DNA from: Spirochaetota bacterium
Lineage (GTDB): Bacteria; Spirochaetota; GWB1-36-13; JAKPDD01
DNA length: 64,000 nucleotides
Direction of reading: 5' to 3'
Assembly: GCA_029552945.1 (NCBI GenBank)
Contig: JAKPDD010000017.1
Location: 1-64,000 of the forward strand
Made by a program: the position numbers and the translations under genes. Every line of letters starts with the position of its first letter. The stretch's first letter is position 1. Under the pieces are notes generated by a model. The model was given only the letters and a program-made list of their open reading frames with translations, ran no database searches and was not told where the DNA came from. Positions 50,772-60,613 of the stretch are shown piece after piece.

Positions 50772-51881
50772 ATGAGAAATATTTTTGAAACATTTATAAA
50801 CATATTTATAATTCTGGTAGTAATAAGTACTGTATTGGAAGAAATTTTTTCTCTTAATGTATCTTCTTACAAAGATTTTTTTATCTATATAAACTTTGTT
50901 TTTGACTTTGTATTTACTCTTGAGTTTATAATAAGAAGTGTAATATCAAAAAATAAAAATGGTTTTAGGTATTATTTAACAACAGGTCTTGGATGGATAG
51001 ATTTTGTAAGTTCTATTCCACTCCTAGTATTAAACTCAGGTCCATCTTTATATTCTTATCTTACAAATGATTTTACATCAACTGCTGCATCTTTTATAAG
51101 TTTTGTTAGTGTAATGAAAATAGCAAAGATAATAAGAGTTACAAGAATATTCAGACTGTTAAGATTTTTAAAACTTCTTAAAAACTTGAATTTTCTTGAT
51201 TCAAAAATAGCTCAAAGACATTTAAATTATATTGTATCACTTATAATCTCTATGATAATACTATCGGTACTTGTAATGAACATACTTCAATTTAATATAA
51301 ATAGTTTTATAGAAGATGATATGAAAAATAATTACAAAGATGTTTTAAACTCTGCTTTGATTATTTCTATTAAAACAGGTGTTGATTTTTCTAGTGTTCT
51401 TAAAGATATACTGGTTAAAGATTATAGAATAATTGAAGCTTATTACAGGGAAACTAAAATTTTATCTAAAGATTTTAATATTAATTTTAGTTTTTTAAGT
51501 TATATAGATAAATTCAATTTTAATAATGTTACTATATATTATATTGATTATAATCTTATAAAAAGTGAAGCTATTTTTTCTATTATTATTATAATCATTA
51601 TAATTGTTTTGTCAATTTCAATAATATTCATTTATTCCAGAAAGTTTGCACTTGAGATTTCAGATCCAATTATACTTGTGTCCAAAGGATTTAATGAGTC
51701 AAACTTTTTTATAAGAATTAGGGATGACTACAGACATGATGATGAGATTAAAGAACTTATAAAAGGTTATAATGATATATGGCTTAATACAAAATTAAAA
51801 TATTTTCATGAGATATATGAGGAAAAAATTAATTTAGATATAAGTGAAATAAATATAGATGATATTACTAAAGGATTATAA
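50772..51881 (+). CDS. Voltage-sensor-domain protein without pore filter, with extracytoplasmic insert and HAMP-like segment
   Basis: S2 FVFTLEFIIRSVI, S3 GWIDFVSSIPLLVL, S4 KIAKIIRVTRIFRLLRFLKLLK, TM IIIIIIIIVLSISIIFIY, HAMP-like DPIILVSKGF...DDEIKELIKGYNDIW. Confidence 0.8.
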   Translation: MRNIFETFINIFIILVVISTVLEEIFSLNVSSYKDFFIYINFVFDFVFTLEFIIRSVISKNKNGFRYYLTTGLGWIDFVSSIPLLVLNSGPSLYSYLTNDFTSTAASFISFVSVMKIAKIIRVTRIFRLLRFLKLLKNLNFLDSKIAQRHLNYIVSLIISMIILSVLVMNILQFNINSFIEDDMKNNYKDVLNSALIISIKTGVDFSSVLKDILVKDYRIIEAYYRETKILSKDFNINFSFLSYIDKFNFNNVTIYYIDYNLIKSEAIFSIIIIIIIIVLSISIIFIYSRKFALEISDPIILVSKGFNESNFFIRIRDDYRHDDEIKELIKGYNDIWLNTKLKYFHEIYEEKINLDISEINIDDITKGL

Positions 51882-52328
51882 ATGAGGCCAATACCAATTT
51901 ATAACAGACAAAAATCTACAAGAACATGGTTTAAAGATTCTAATATAATTGTAGAAAGTTTTTTGGAAGACCCTGTCCATTTTATAAGACTTAAAGTAAT
52001 TATTAATTTTGAAACGAGAGTTATAAAAGATATAGAAACTGAGTTTATAAGATCACCTTATGAAGATATATGCCCTCTTACAGGTAATGAGTATAAAAAG
52101 ATAATAGGTCTTAAAATTGAGGAGGGTTTTAACAAAAAAGTATCTGAAATTATTAAGCTGGATAAAGGTTGTACTCACTTAACAACTTTGCTAAGAGAGG
52201 CAGCAGATAGTTTTATTCAGAGTATATTTTACAAAACTGCTGATACAAAAGAGGGTAAGGAGAGGAGAGATTTATTGAAAACAATGTTAAAAGATACTTG
52301 CCTTGCTTACTCAAAAGATTATGTTTAA
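51882..52328 (+). CDS. DUF2889-like protein
   Basis: MRPIPIYNRQKSTRTW...CPLTGNEYKKIIGLKIEEGFNKKV...LKDTCLAYS. Confidence 0.7.
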   Translation: MRPIPIYNRQKSTRTWFKDSNIIVESFLEDPVHFIRLKVIINFETRVIKDIETEFIRSPYEDICPLTGNEYKKIIGLKIEEGFNKKVSEIIKLDKGCTHLTTLLREAADSFIQSIFYKTADTKEGKERRDLLKTMLKDTCLAYSKDYV

Positions 52329-52349
52329 AAAATCTTAGAGGATAAGAAT

Positions 52350-53249
52350 ATGTCAAAAGTTATAAAGTCTGATTACATTAAGGATATTAATAGGCCGGTA
52401 ATAATAGAACCCCCTGTTTTTGAAACTAAGGAGGAGGGGATTGAAGAGGAGAGAAGAGAGGAGATAAAAGGACCTTCTGAAGAGGAATTACAAAAAATAA
52501 TAGAGGAGAAAAAGAGAGAAGCTGAAGAAGAAGCTGAAAAAATAATAAAAAAAGCTAATGAAGATGCTCAGAAAATAAGAGATGAAGCTGAAAATTATGC
52601 GTTTAATAAAGTTAAAAAGATTAATGAAGAGTTTGATTCAAAGATGAAAGAAGCTGAGTTTAAAGCAAAGGTTGTAATTGATGATGCTAACCAAAAAGCT
52701 AAATTGATAATAGAGGATGCTCAAAAAGAGGCTGAAAAAATAAAAAAAGAGTCTTATTCTCAGGGTTTTGAAATCGGAAGAGAAGAAGGATATAAGTCTG
52801 GTCAAGAGGAAGTTAATAGACTTATAGGAGTTCTCCATAAGGTTGTTGGAGAACTTATAAAGAAAAGAGAGAGTATTGTAGAGGAAACTGAAAATCAACT
52901 TGTTGACCTTGTATTACTTATAGCTAAAAAAGTTGTTAAGGTTATTACTGAGTCTCAAAAAAGAGTTATATATGATAATGTTATTGCTGCTATAAATAAA
53001 CTAAGGATAAGATCTGAAATTACAATAAGAGTTAATCCAGAAGATGTATATACAGTTACAAAATATAAGAAAGACTTTATGGAAGCTGTTGAGGGTATAG
53101 AAAACATAAGAATACTTGAGGATCCTAATGTTGACAAAGGTGGATGCATAGTTACAAGTGAGTTTGGTTCAGTTGATGCAAGGATTTCAACTCAATTAGC
53201 TGAAATTGAAGAACAAATAAAAAAACTATCACCAATAAAGAATGAATAA
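52350..53249 (+). CDS. fliH: Flagellar assembly protein FliH
   Basis: Long charged coiled coil then LIAKKVVKVITESQKRVIYDNVIAAINKL...ILEDPNVDKGGCIVTSEFGSVDARISTQLAEIEEQI. Confidence 0.88.
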   Translation: MSKVIKSDYIKDINRPVIIEPPVFETKEEGIEEERREEIKGPSEEELQKIIEEKKREAEEEAEKIIKKANEDAQKIRDEAENYAFNKVKKINEEFDSKMKEAEFKAKVVIDDANQKAKLIIEDAQKEAEKIKKESYSQGFEIGREEGYKSGQEEVNRLIGVLHKVVGELIKKRESIVEETENQLVDLVLLIAKKVVKVITESQKRVIYDNVIAAINKLRIRSEITIRVNPEDVYTVTKYKKDFMEAVEGIENIRILEDPNVDKGGCIVTSEFGSVDARISTQLAEIEEQIKKLSPIKNE

Positions 53250-54390
53250 ACTAGTATTTTATTTTTATTTATTTTTTATTTTTAACATTACTTATTTACA
53301 TGCAAGAGAGGAATATCTTATTCCATTTTTTATAGACTGTGTTGGTAGTGGTTTTACAGGTGTATCTAAAAATACTAATTCAAGAAACTTGTTTTTTAAT
53401 CCAGCTTTTATAAACAAATCAGAGGGTTTTTCTATAATTGATCTTTCTTTTGCTTATAGTAAAATTATAAATGAGATATATTCTGATCCTGATTCACTTA
53501 AACAAAAAATAATGGATGCTTTGGGTGGAAAAGAGTCTTATGGATATATTAATCTAAGTGGTCCTATATTTATTAATTTCAGAATAGAAAATATACAGTT
53601 TTCTGTATTTCATTATTTTATTGACACTTTTAGAGTCTATTATAGCGATAACCCATCTCCTGATGTTTATGCTGATGTAAGATTTAATGATAATATTGGT
53701 GTTGGTGGTGGAGTATCTTTCCCTGTTCCAGTTTATATTTTTGGGAGCAAGTGGGAAGAAGCATATATTGGTGCATCACTCTTTGTTTTTCAGAGAGTAA
53801 AGGCTGTGAATAAACAACTTGGTTTTTCTGAAATTTCTGGTATGGATAACCCATTATCATTTTTAAATGATAAACTTAATCCTGGAAGAGCTTTATCGTT
53901 TACTTTTCATACAGGGTTTTTTTATTCTTATGAAAATCTAACATTTGGTGTATCAATTTATAATCTTCTATCTTTTCCAATGGTATATTATCCAACACAG
54001 ATTCCTTTAATGTATAAGTCAAATTCTTCAACAGAGATTACATCGTATTTTGATCATATGCCTCTTGACTTTGCTTTTGGAATAACCTATTCAACTAAAA
54101 GAATAGGGGCAATTTCTCTTTATTTTGCTAAAGATTTTAAGTTTTCTATAGAATTTTTTGAAATAACAGACACAGAAAATTATCCTAATTTTTTTGACAA
54201 AATAAGGATAGGCATTGAAACAACTCTTGCAAATATTATAAAGTTAAGGATGGGATTATTTCACAGAAATATGACTTTTGGAATAGGTTATGATATATGG
54301 ATCTTTAAAATAAATGCTGCTTACTGGAGTGAAAAGGTAGGTAATAATAAAGCGAATAATCTTGGTTTTTCACTAAGTATAGACCTTTAA
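53242..54390 (+). CDS. Outer-membrane beta-barrel-like protein
   Basis: Signal peptide, alternating beta-strand pattern, terminal NLGFSLSIDL. Confidence 0.7.
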   Translation: MNKLVFYFYLFFIFNITYLHAREEYLIPFFIDCVGSGFTGVSKNTNSRNLFFNPAFINKSEGFSIIDLSFAYSKIINEIYSDPDSLKQKIMDALGGKESYGYINLSGPIFINFRIENIQFSVFHYFIDTFRVYYSDNPSPDVYADVRFNDNIGVGGGVSFPVPVYIFGSKWEEAYIGASLFVFQRVKAVNKQLGFSEISGMDNPLSFLNDKLNPGRALSFTFHTGFFYSYENLTFGVSIYNLLSFPMVYYPTQIPLMYKSNSSTEITSYFDHMPLDFAFGITYSTKRIGAISLYFAKDFKFSIEFFEITDTENYPNFFDKIRIGIETTLANIIKLRMGLFHRNMTFGIGYDIWIFKINAAYWSEKVGNNKANNLGFSLSIDL

Positions 54391-54500
54391 TATTACTATT
54401 GTTTTATTTAATAAAAAATTAACTTCTAAAGATTTTATCTAATATTTTTACCTAATTTTTTAACTTTTATTTAATTGCTCTTAAAAAATCAAATTTAAAA

Positions 54501-54518
54501 AAGGGGATAATCCCCCTT
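54501..54518 (-). terminator. Rho-independent terminator for pta
   Basis: AAGGGG-GATTAT-CCCCTTTTTT on the minus strand. Confidence 0.75.
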
Positions 54519-54539
54519 AAAAATAAAGATTATTTTATT

Positions 54540-55535
54540 TTACTTAGCATTTAATATTGCGAATGCAGCAGTCATTACAATGTCATCTACTGAACATCCT
54601 CTTGAAAGGTCATTATATGGTTTATCAAGACCCTGAATAACTGGACCTAAAGCCTCAGCACCAGCTAGTCTTTGAGTTAGTTTGTACCCAATATTTCCAG
54701 CATTAAGGTCAGGAAATATCAGACAATTTGCTTTGCCACCAACTGGTGAGCCTGGGGCTTTGCTTTTTGCCACTTTTTCAATAATGGCTGCATCTAATTG
54801 CATTTCACCATCAAACTCAAAATCAACCTTTCTTTCTTTTAATATTTCAACCGCTTTTCTAACCTTATCGACAAGCTCATGTTCAGCACTTCCTTTTGTT
54901 GAAAAGGAAAGGAGAGCTACTTTTGGCTCAGCACCAGTCAATTTTCTGCATGTAGTAGCTGTTGCTATTGCTATATCAGCAAGTTGTTCTGAAGTAGGAT
55001 TAGGTATAACAGCACAATCACCAAAAAACATAACTCCATTTATTCCCCATTTTTTATCCGGCATTACCATTACAAATGCACTTGAAACTGTTTTCACACC
55101 AGATGCAGTACCTACTACCTGAATTGCTGCTCTTAGAACATCACCTGTTGTATGGGAAGCCCCAGCAACAACAGAGTCTGCTCTATTTTTCCTAAGCATC
55201 ATAGCAGCGTAATAAAGAGGATCATTTATTGTTTTTTCTGCCTGTTCCTTAGTTATGCCTTTTGATTTTCTTAAGTTGTAGTACTCCTCTATATATTCTG
55301 CTTTAGCAGCGTCTTTTTGTGGGTCAATAATTTCGACTCCAGAGATGTTTACTCCTAATTCTTTTGCTTTTTCCGCAATAGATTCTGGATTTCCTATCAT
55401 AAAGACTTTAGGAGAAAGGCCCTCTTTTATTATCTTTTCTGCTGCAAAATAGGTCCTATCATCCATATGTTCTGGAAGTATAACACTTTTTTTTCTTGCT
55501 TTGGCTTTTTCAAACCATTCTTTTATAAGGTCCAT
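54540..55535 (-). CDS. pta: Phosphate acetyltransferase
   Basis: KSVILPEHMDDRT, ADSVVAGASHTTGDVLRA, SFSTKGSAEHELVDKV, CLIFPDLNAGNIGYKLTQRLAGAEA. Confidence 0.95.
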   Translation of the reverse strand: MDLIKEWFEKAKARKKSVILPEHMDDRTYFAAEKIIKEGLSPKVFMIGNPESIAEKAKELGVNISGVEIIDPQKDAAKAEYIEEYYNLRKSKGITKEQAEKTINDPLYYAAMMLRKNRADSVVAGASHTTGDVLRAAIQVVGTASGVKTVSSAFVMVMPDKKWGINGVMFFGDCAVIPNPTSEQLADIAIATATTCRKLTGAEPKVALLSFSTKGSAEHELVDKVRKAVEILKERKVDFEFDGEMQLDAAIIEKVAKSKAPGSPVGGKANCLIFPDLNAGNIGYKLTQRLAGAEALGPVIQGLDKPYNDLSRGCSVDDIVMTAAFAILNAK

Positions 55536-55555
55536 TTTTTCCTCCTGGAATTTTT

Positions 55556-56068
55556 TTATTTAATTCTTTTTAGTTCATCTGGTTTAATATAATAATCTTT
55601 TATTATTTTTTGAACTTTTTCATTTATCTTTTTATTATATTGATTAAAGATATTTATTCTATCTCTACCTTTGTATATAATATTTAAATCAGGATTTTTT
55701 TTATTTTCAAATCCTTTTTTTATCATGTCAAATCCTTCAATAAGGATATCTATTTTTTCAAGGCTTATATTTCTAAGTTCTTCAATTTCTTTATTTTTTG
55801 AACTATATGAGTTTATTGTTTCTCTTAATTCAATAGTTTTTGGTAAAATGTATGAATTTAGTTTCATCCATAAAATTTCAGACTTAAAGTTCTCACCAGT
55901 AATAAGTTTATTATATTCATTTATTATATTATTTTCTTCTATAGACCAGTTATAGAAATCGTTGTTTAAAAATTCTATTATTATTTTATTTTCTTTAAAA
56001 ACTCTATAAATATCACATGATGTAATAAATATAAGCATAACAAGGATAAGCTTACTTTTGATAAACAA
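55556..56068 (-). CDS. Small lipoprotein, unknown
   Basis: Lipobox FITSC; helical charged body. Confidence 0.65.
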   Translation of the reverse strand: MFIKSKLILVMLIFITSCDIYRVFKENKIIIEFLNNDFYNWSIEENNIINEYNKLITGENFKSEILWMKLNSYILPKTIELRETINSYSSKNKEIEELRNISLEKIDILIEGFDMIKKGFENKKNPDLNIIYKGRDRINIFNQYNKKINEKVQKIIKDYYIKPDELKRIK

Positions 56069-56102
56069 AATAAACCTCTTTAATAAGATGAGGTATAAAT
56101 TA

Positions 56103-56175
56103 TGCCCAGAGGCGGAATCGAACCACCGACACAGGGATTTTCAGTCCCTTGCTCTACCGACTGAGCTATCTGGGC
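56103..56175 (-). tRNA. tRNA-Phe (GAA)
   Basis: GCCCAGATAGCTCAGTCGGTAGAGCAAGGGACTGAAAATCCCTGTGTCGGTGGTTCGATTCCGCCTCTGGGCA; CCA not encoded. Confidence 0.97.
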
Positions 56176-56371
56176 TGGATTAAACATACGATTTAAATTT
56201 ATAATAAACATAATTATAAAACAAAATTTTAATTTAAATTTTTTATAATAATTATTTGGTATTTTTTACCATAATTTTTAATTAATTATTATTTAAATAT
56301 TGTTTTTTTTTATTTTTTTTTTATTATTATAATTTAAATCTTATTTTGAGTACTTTTCAAAAGGGGTTTTT

Positions 56372-58849
56372 ATGTCTGATTTTGAAAATAATAATAATTT
56401 TGAAAAAGCGTCTGAAATTAATCAAATTGGAGTAGACTATTACAATAAAAGTCTGTATGATGAGGCAGAAAAATATTATAAACAAGCTATTCTTATTTAT
56501 CCAAAATATAAATGGAGTTATTATAATTTAGGTCTTCTTTTTTACAAAAAAAAACAGTATGATGATGCTATGTTATGGTATGAAAAGGGTCTTGAAATTG
56601 ATCCGAATTATGGTGATTGTCTTATTGGGCTTGGCATCTGTTATGAGGATCTTGGTAAAATTGATAAGGCAAAAGATTATTATGAAAAATGTATGAAAAT
56701 TGAACCATCAAATCATTTTAGTTATTATAATTTAGCTCTTTTATATGAAAAAGAGGGGAATATAGAAGAAGCTAAAAATAACTACTATAGATGTATACAG
56801 GTTAATAGTAGTTATGGTAATGCTTATAATAATCTTGGGAATATATATCTTAATGAAGGAAAATATGACCTAGCTCAAGAGTATTATCATAAAGCAATAA
56901 ATGCTGAACCTAAGCTTGTTTATCCTTATTACAATATAGGGCTTGTAAATGAAAGGTTGGGGAAGTATGAAGTTGCTTTAAAGTGGTATAAAAAGGCTCT
57001 TGATATTAATCCTAATTATAAGATTGCAATTGATGCTTTAAATCAAATAAAAAAGAAATATAATATTGATGAAACTAGTATTGACTATACTAATGGTGAG
57101 GATGTTAAAGTTAATATAAATAAAGAGAGTATTCTTGAAAAGTTTGGGAGAAATCTTACAAAGCTTGCAAGGGAAAATAAGATAGACCATGTTATAGGAA
57201 GAGAAAAAGAGGTTATAAGTGTTCTTGAAATACTTTATAAAAGGGTTAAAAATAATCCACTTCTTGTAGGACATCCTGGAGTTGGTAAAACTGCTATTGT
57301 TGAGGGGATTGCAAAACTTATTGTTGAAGGAAATGTGCCTGAATATTTTTTGGATAAAGAAATAATAGAGCTTAATGTTGGTTATATAGTTGCAGGGACA
57401 CATTATAGGGGTGATCTTGAAGTCAGAGTAAGACAGATAATTGATGAAATAGTTGAGCGAAAAAATGTTATTATTTTTATTGATGAGATTCACACACTAC
57501 TTGGAGCAGGTTCAACAGAGGGGGGTAATCTTGATATTTCTCAGATGTTGAAACCTGTTTTAGCAAGAGGTGAGTTTCCTTGTATAGGTGCTACAACATA
57601 TGATGAATATAGAAAATATATAGAAAAAGACCCTGCATTTGAAAGGAGATTTTATCCTATAAACATAGAAGAGCTTGATTTAGCTGCTACTTTAGAGGTA
57701 TTAAAATATTTAAAACCAAAAATTGAGAATCATTATAAATTGTCTTTATCTGATGAAATATTGGAATATATTGTTCAACTTGCTGAAACATATATAAAAA
57801 AAAGATATTTTCCAGATAAGGCTCTGGATATACTTGAAAAAACATGTTCTCATTGTGCTATTATTAAGAAAAATATTGTTGAAAAATGTGATGTTGAAGA
57901 TATAGTATCTCAGATGTGTGGTGTTGATTTTTCTAACATAAATGGTTTAAATAATCTTGATAAAATGGAAGAGTTTTTAAAATCAAATATTGTTAATCAA
58001 GATGATGCTATAAATAGAATATGTAATGTTATAAGACTTGCAAAAAGAAGACTTGACCTTAAACCTGAAAGACCTGATGGTGTTTTTTTATTTACTGGTC
58101 CAAGTGGAGTAGGTAAGACTGAACTTGCAAGACAGGTAGCATTGTTTTTATATGGAAGTGAAAAAAAGATGATAAAAGTCGATATGAGTGAGTATTCAGA
58201 TAATATGGCGGTAAATAAGATAATAGGTAGTTCAGCAGGATATGTTGGTTATGGTGATTCTACTTATTTACTTTCAAAAATTCAAGAAAACCCCTCTTCT
58301 GTTGTAGTTCTTGATGAGATTGAAAAGGCACACCCTGATGTTATAAAACTATTTTTACAGGTTTTTGATGAGGGTAAACTTACAAACTCATTAGGTAAAA
58401 CTATCTATTTTAGTAATACAACTATTATAATGACATCTAATTCTGTTATTTCTGCTAAAAAACAGATGGGTTTTTCTCAAACTAATTTTAATATAAATAT
58501 TCTTGAAGAATTATCAAAGTTTTTCCCAATTGAGTTTTTGAACAGGATTGATGAAATAATATTATTTAATTTTCTTTCTGAATCTGATGCATACAATATT
58601 GTTAAAAACAAGTTAATACCAAAAGCTGCTAGAATATTGAACAATTTTGAGCTTAATGTTTCTAATAAAATTGTAGAAAAAATAATTAAAAATGGATTTA
58701 GTAAGGATTTTGGTGCAAGAAATCTCGAAAGAGTCTTTGAGCGGATAGTTATGATACCAATATCTGACTTTATAATTAAAAATAAATTAAGAGATGGTAA
58801 AATATTAGTTGAACTTGAAAATGATAATGTTTTAGTAAAATCACTTTAA
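56372..58849 (+). CDS. TPR-array / Clp-type double AAA+ unfoldase fusion
   Basis: About six TPRs (aa 1-220), D1 GHPGVGKT + [16 protein letters not shown]2 GPSGVGKT + [14 protein letters not shown]. Confidence 0.93.
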   Translation: MSDFENNNNFEKASEINQIGVDYYNKSLYDEAEKYYKQAILIYPKYKWSYYNLGLLFYKKKQYDDAMLWYEKGLEIDPNYGDCLIGLGICYEDLGKIDKAKDYYEKCMKIEPSNHFSYYNLALLYEKEGNIEEAKNNYYRCIQVNSSYGNAYNNLGNIYLNEGKYDLAQEYYHKAINAEPKLVYPYYNIGLVNERLGKYEVALKWYKKALDINPNYKIAIDALNQIKKKYNIDETSIDYTNGEDVKVNINKESILEKFGRNLTKLARENKIDHVIGREKEVISVLEILYKRVKNNPLLVGHPGVGKTAIVEGIAKLIVEGNVPEYFLDKEIIELNVGYIVAGTHYRGDLEVRVRQIIDEIVERKNVIIFIDEIHTLLGAGSTEGGNLDISQMLKPVLARGEFPCIGATTYDEYRKYIEKDPAFERRFYPINIEELDLAATLEVLKYLKPKIENHYKLSLSDEILEYIVQLAETYIKKRYFPDKALDILEKTCSHCAIIKKNIVEKCDVEDIVSQMCGVDFSNINGLNNLDKMEEFLKSNIVNQDDAINRICNVIRLAKRRLDLKPERPDGVFLFTGPSGVGKTELARQVALFLYGSEKKMIKVDMSEYSDNMAVNKIIGSSAGYVGYGDSTYLLSKIQENPSSVVVLDEIEKAHPDVIKLFLQVFDEGKLTNSLGKTIYFSNTTIIMTSNSVISAKKQMGFSQTNFNINILEELSKFFPIEFLNRIDEIILFNFLSESDAYNIVKNKLIPKAARILNNFELNVSNKIVEKIIKNGFSKDFGARNLERVFERIVMIPISDFIIKNKLRDGKILVELENDNVLVKSL

Positions 58850-58862
58850 TAAAAGAAATAAC

Positions 58863-58890
58863 TTTAAAGGGAGATAAATCCCCCTTTAAA
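58863..58890. terminator. Bidirectional hairpin between convergent genes
   Basis: TTTAAAGGG...CCCTTTAAA followed by T-rich sequence. Confidence 0.7.
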
Positions 58891-58892
58891 TT

Positions 58893-59519
58893 TTATGCTT
58901 CCAATACTTTGCTTAGGTATGAATCAACAGGAAGTGCACCTTCAAAAGATATTTTTTCGTTTATTACAACCTTTGGTACAGCTCTTACATTGTATTTGTT
59001 TGCTATTTCTGGGAACTCGGATGCTTCGTACATTTCAGCTTTTATATATTTTGGGTTTAGCATAGCAAACTTAAATGCAGTTATTACAGCTTGAGGACAG
59101 TATGGACAACTTACAGTAACAAAAATTTTAATATTTGTCTCTTTCTTTATCTCTTTTACTTTTTCAACTATATTTGCAGGTATATCTAACTCTCCAGTAC
59201 TTAGAAACTTTATAGATTCTATTAGAGATGAAAACTCGTAACCTGCTGGTATTCCATAAAATCTTATTGGTTTTAAACTATCTGTCTCAAATACTATTGC
59301 TGGGGCAGACTCAATATTGTAAGTTTTTGCCTCATTATCATTAATAGTTTTAGACTCAAACTCAATTTTTTCAGATAAGTCAGCAACTCCTTTGATAAGT
59401 TCAATTGTATCATTACAGTATGTACAATCATTAGAGGTAAAAACTTTTATTTTCACCTTTTCCTTTAGGTTACTAAACTCAGACTTTACCTGCTCTTTTA
59501 TTTCTTCTGGTATTTGCAT
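58893..59519 (-). CDS. Glutaredoxin-like protein disulfide oxidoreductase (two thioredoxin folds)
   Basis: Two CxxC sites: SNDCTYCNDT and VSCPYCPQA; start at MQIPEEI. Confidence 0.88.
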   Translation of the reverse strand: MQIPEEIKEQVKSEFSNLKEKVKIKVFTSNDCTYCNDTIELIKGVADLSEKIEFESKTINDNEAKTYNIESAPAIVFETDSLKPIRFYGIPAGYEFSSLIESIKFLSTGELDIPANIVEKVKEIKKETNIKIFVTVSCPYCPQAVITAFKFAMLNPKYIKAEMYEASEFPEIANKYNVRAVPKVVINEKISFEGALPVDSYLSKVLEA

Positions 59520-59585
59520 ATTATTCCTCCTAATTTTATATAAAAAAAATTTTAACACAAAATTTTACAAACCTTTTATTAAATG

Positions 59586-60563
59586 TTAACTAACTGTTTG
59601 TAGGTATTTATAAGCTGTTATTGCAGCTTTTGCTCCTTCTCCTGCTGCTATTATTACCTGTTTTTCTGGTATATTTGTAACATCTCCTGCTGCGAATAAA
59701 CCATTTATGTTAGTATTACAATAAACATCTACTATTATTTCATCATATCTGTTTTTTTCAATTTTTGGTTCTATATCTATATCTGAGTTGGGTATAAGCC
59801 CTATTTCAACAAATATACCATCTACTTTTATCTCTTTTTCTTTTTTTTGTGATATATCTTCTAATATTATTGATTCAACAAAATTTGATCCTTTTATTTC
59901 ATTTACTTTATGTTTTAATAATATTTCTACATTTTTTAGTTCTTTTAGTCTTTCTATAAGTATTTTATCAGCAAATAGTTTATCCATAACTTCTACAAGA
60001 TATACCTTTTTAGCTATTTTACCAACCTCAATTGCAGCTTCAACACCAGAGTTACCTCCACCCACCACAACAACATTTTTTCCTTTAAAGAGGGGAGCAT
60101 CACATGTTGCACAAAATACTACACCTTTACCAATAAACTCCTCTTCACCTTTAACATTTAAGTGTCTATGTCTTTTACCTGTTGCTATGATTACTGTTTT
60201 TGACCTTGCGATTTTATTATTATCAGTTTTTATTATAAATGTATTACCATCTTTTTTTATAGATACTACTTTAGCATTTTCTATGCTTACTGTGAAACTT
60301 CTCAAATGTTCTTCAAATTTTTTAGCAAGTTCATAACCAGTTATTTTCGAAAAACCAGGATAGTTTTCAATATCCCATGTAAGTGTTACCTCTCCTCCGA
60401 TCTCTTCTGTAATTATACCAGTTTCCATACCTTTTCTTACAGCATATATGCCTGCCGATATTCCAGCAGGCCCACCACCTATTATTATAGTATCATATAT
60501 TTTGTTATAATCAAATTGTTTTGAATTGTCTTTTATTTCTTCTTTGTTTAAGAAGAGTTGCAT
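59586..60563 (-). CDS. trxB: Thioredoxin reductase-like flavoprotein
   Basis: IIGGGPAGISAGIYAVRKGM, VVFCATCDAPLFKGKNVVVVGGGNSGVEAA, GLFAAGDVTN. Confidence 0.93.
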   Translation of the reverse strand: MQLFLNKEEIKDNSKQFDYNKIYDTIIIGGGPAGISAGIYAVRKGMETGIITEEIGGEVTLTWDIENYPGFSKITGYELAKKFEEHLRSFTVSIENAKVVSIKKDGNTFIIKTDNNKIARSKTVIIATGKRHRHLNVKGEEEFIGKGVVFCATCDAPLFKGKNVVVVGGGNSGVEAAIEVGKIAKKVYLVEVMDKLFADKILIERLKELKNVEILLKHKVNEIKGSNFVESIILEDISQKKEKEIKVDGIFVEIGLIPNSDIDIEPKIEKNRYDEIIVDVYCNTNINGLFAAGDVTNIPEKQVIIAAGEGAKAAITAYKYLQTVS

Positions 60564-60613
60564 GTGTGCTCCTATATTTTTTATATATATAAAATTTAAT
60601 ATATTTTAATATT

